Positions 62,503 to 64,000 of a stretch of 64,000 nt of DNA are shown piece by piece. Under the pieces are notes generated by a model. The model searched no databases. It saw nothing but the letters and a program-made list of their open reading frames with translations, and had not been told where the DNA came from. Both the position numbers and the translations under genes were made by a program. Source of the DNA: Saccharopolyspora rhizosphaerae (GTDB lineage: Bacteria > Actinomycetota > Actinomycetes > Mycobacteriales > Pseudonocardiaceae); contig NZ_RSAA01000020.1 in NCBI RefSeq assembly GCF_003931915.1, forward strand, positions 1-64,000. The letters run 5' to 3'. Position 1 is the first letter of the stretch. The number at the start of each line of letters is the position of its first letter.

Positions 62503-62598
62503 GCTCGTCTCCCTCCTGGTCCCGAGGATGCTCGCGCCGGACGACGAGCGCGATGTGGATTTGGCACAACTAACCGCGGGCGAGTTGTGCTGGTCCCA

Positions 62599-64000
62599 CT
62601 ACTGGTCGGCGGCGAGGGCGATGATCAGCGCGAGCCGGGTGTCGGGGTCGTCCAGGTCCAGCGAGCCGACCTGCGTCGCTCTGCGCATCCGGTTGCGGAC
62701 GGTGTTCGGGTGGATCTCGAGGCGCGCGGCCGCGGCACCGAGGTCGCCCTGCACCTCCAGCCACGTCCGCAGGGTCGCGATCAGGTGCCCGCCGTGCTCG
62801 CGGTCGTGGCGGCGCAGCCGCGCCACCGGACCGCGCTCGGGCGCCCGCCCGCTCGCGGCGACGCGCTGCAGGCGGCGCAGCAGGACCTCGTGCCAGGAGT
62901 CGTCGTAGACCACGGCGGGCGAGCCCGCTGGCTTCGCGGCGTGGACGGCGAGGCTCTCGTCGGCCTCCCGCCTGCTGTCGACGAGCTCGTCCAGGCCCGC
63001 GGCACCGCCGATGCCGGCGAAGACCTCGACGCCTGCGGGCATCTCGCGCGCGAGCGCCCGCACCCACTCGCGCGCCGGGGCGCCGTCCTCGTGCGGCAGG
63101 ATCGTGTAGACGGTGTTGGCGAACAGCGCGCTCCGCCCCGGGCGCGACCACCCGAAGCCCACCGTGGCGAGCTCGAAGACCAGGAGCGCGGCCGAGTCGT
63201 GCTCGCCCTGGTTGTGGGCTTGGACGGCGACGACGCGGAAGCGGTCGCCGCGGAAGCCGAGCCGCCGCAGCACGGTCGCGACGTCGGAGTGCCCTTCGAC
63301 GAGGCCGATCACCAGGTCCGATTCGACCTGCCGCTCGAGGTCGGCGCTCGCGCGCGTGCGCAGCAGGTGCGCCGCGGCGGTGCGCGAGGCCTGCATTAGG
63401 GCGGACTGGCGCTCGGCGTCCAGCGGGGACGGCGTGCCGACCCAGATCGAACCGAGCAGGGACTTCCCGGCCCGCACCGCGACCACGGCCCGGCCCTGCC
63501 GCGAGCCCGAGGGCTCGACGAACAGCGGCTCGTCGGAGGTGGCCAGGTGCCGGAACACGCCGCGCTCGCTGAGCTCGCGGCGGATCTCCTCGGGGACGCG
63601 CCTGCCCAGGATCGTCTCCAACCGGGCCTGGTCGGCCGCCTCCTGGCGCCGCGAGTACGCCAGCACGCCCGAGCGGTGGTCCTCGATCGTGACCGGTCCG
63701 CCGAGCGACTCGGCCAGGGCGTCGGCCAGCGCGAACAGGTCCGTGGGCCCTCGCCCGGCCTCGGTCTCGCGCCCTTCCAGCACCAGGCCGTAGACCACGC
63801 CGGCGAGCTGGCCCCACGACACGGCGGGGTCGACCAGCAGCACCGCGATCTCGCGGTCGCGGGCCACGGCCAGCGCCGCCTCACCGAGCCCGTCGAGCCG
63901 GAACACCACGACCACGGCGCTGGTCTGCGCCAAGACCTCGGCCGCCCGCCCTTCGTCGACGCCGACGGCCAGCAGCACCTCGTCACCGCCGCGCGCCTGC
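62599..64000 (-). CDS. PucR-family transcriptional regulator, N-terminus beyond the window
   Basis: At least 467 residues in the window; the frame is open to the right edge, where QARGGDEVLLAVGVD continues the PucR N-terminal ligand domain (family norm GGELLLTTG), so a GTG at 63978 is not the true start. Middle region shows a GGDEF-like/CdaR fold (VFAGIGGAAGLDELVDSRRE, ESLAVHAAK). The C-terminal PucR helix-turn-helix is clear: TLRTWLEVQGDLGAAAARLE, IHPNTVRNRMRR. Such regulators sense amino acids or purines. It precedes dadA by 96 bp in the same orientation, so it probably activates it. Confidence 0.88.
   Translation of the reverse strand, partial: QARGGDEVLLAVGVDEGRAAEVLAQTSAVVVVFRLDGLGEAALAVARDREIAVLLVDPAVSWGQLAGVVYGLVLEGRETEAGRGPTDLFALADALAESLGGPVTIEDHRSGVLAYSRRQEAADQARLETILGRRVPEEIRRELSERGVFRHLATSDEPLFVEPSGSRQGRAVVAVRAGKSLLGSIWVGTPSPLDAERQSALMQASRTAAAHLLRTRASADLERQVESDLVIGLVEGHSDVATVLRRLGFRGDRFRVVAVQAHNQGEHDSAALLVFELATVGFGWSRPGRSALFANTVYTILPHEDGAPAREWVRALAREMPAGVEVFAGIGGAAGLDELVDSRREADESLAVHAAKPAGSPAVVYDDSWHEVLLRRLQRVAASGRAPERGPVARLRRHDREHGGHLIATLRTWLEVQGDLGAAAARLEIHPNTVRNRMRRATQVGSLDLDDPDTRLALIIALAADQ

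Overview
The window is GC-rich, dense in GTG starts and codes on both strands in the style of an actinomycete. Protein flavour (many tandem universal stress proteins, Rv1733c-type membrane protein, BfrB-type ferritin, GNAT plus NDP-forming acyl-CoA synthetase fusion) points to a Pseudonocardiales-like genus such as Saccharopolyspora. The genus is an inference; no rRNA is present to test it.

Left two thirds (about 100-43250) look like one long dormancy/hypoxia stress island comparable in content to the mycobacterial DosR regulon: eleven intact universal stress proteins (USPs), three Acg-type nitroreductases, a 187-aa ferritin, a P1B-5-type metal ATPase with a C-terminal hemerythrin domain, a CtpF-like P2 ATPase, an M50 protease with CBS domains, a two-part kinase (Rv2004c-like) beside a USP (Rv2005c-like), an Rv1733c-like membrane protein, a HAD/trehalose-phosphatase fusion, a GH65 phosphorylase, a PEP synthase, a GNAT/acyl-CoA synthetase and a two-gene NAD-linked formate dehydrogenase. 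Together they would support redox balance (formate to NADH), metal and iron storage or export, carbohydrate recycling and ATP sensing during energy limitation. Several intergenic sites resemble the DosR box. No DosR/DosS-like pair lies in the window, so regulation is inference.

The same island is littered with decayed copies of its own gene families: a flavodoxin, two USP C-terminal halves, two Rv1733c-type genes (one reduced to its two ends), a DUF1876 gene and a nitroreductase C-terminus. This family-specific decay is the most unusual aspect of the window. The island ends at a tRNA-Pro(GGG) gene (43759-43832) and lies on the 3' side of that gene.

Right of the tRNA (about 44100-64000) the content changes to carbohydrate and amino-acid catabolism. 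There is a secreted lipase, a GH78 rhamnosidase with an apparent frameshift and a LacI-type operator, a transporter, then a divergent polyol cluster (alcohol dehydrogenase, sugar porter, aldehyde dehydrogenase on the minus strand; LacI regulator and PfkB kinase on the plus strand, with a tandem operator between). An aldo/keto reductase is preceded by a decayed tandem duplication of its own 3' end. A small second stress patch follows (one USP, one short Acg-type protein, a cupin), then a soluble glucose-dehydrogenase-like lipoprotein. Last comes a PucR-regulator to D-amino-acid dehydrogenase unit that continues into two unannotated microproteins of 51 and 35 residues.
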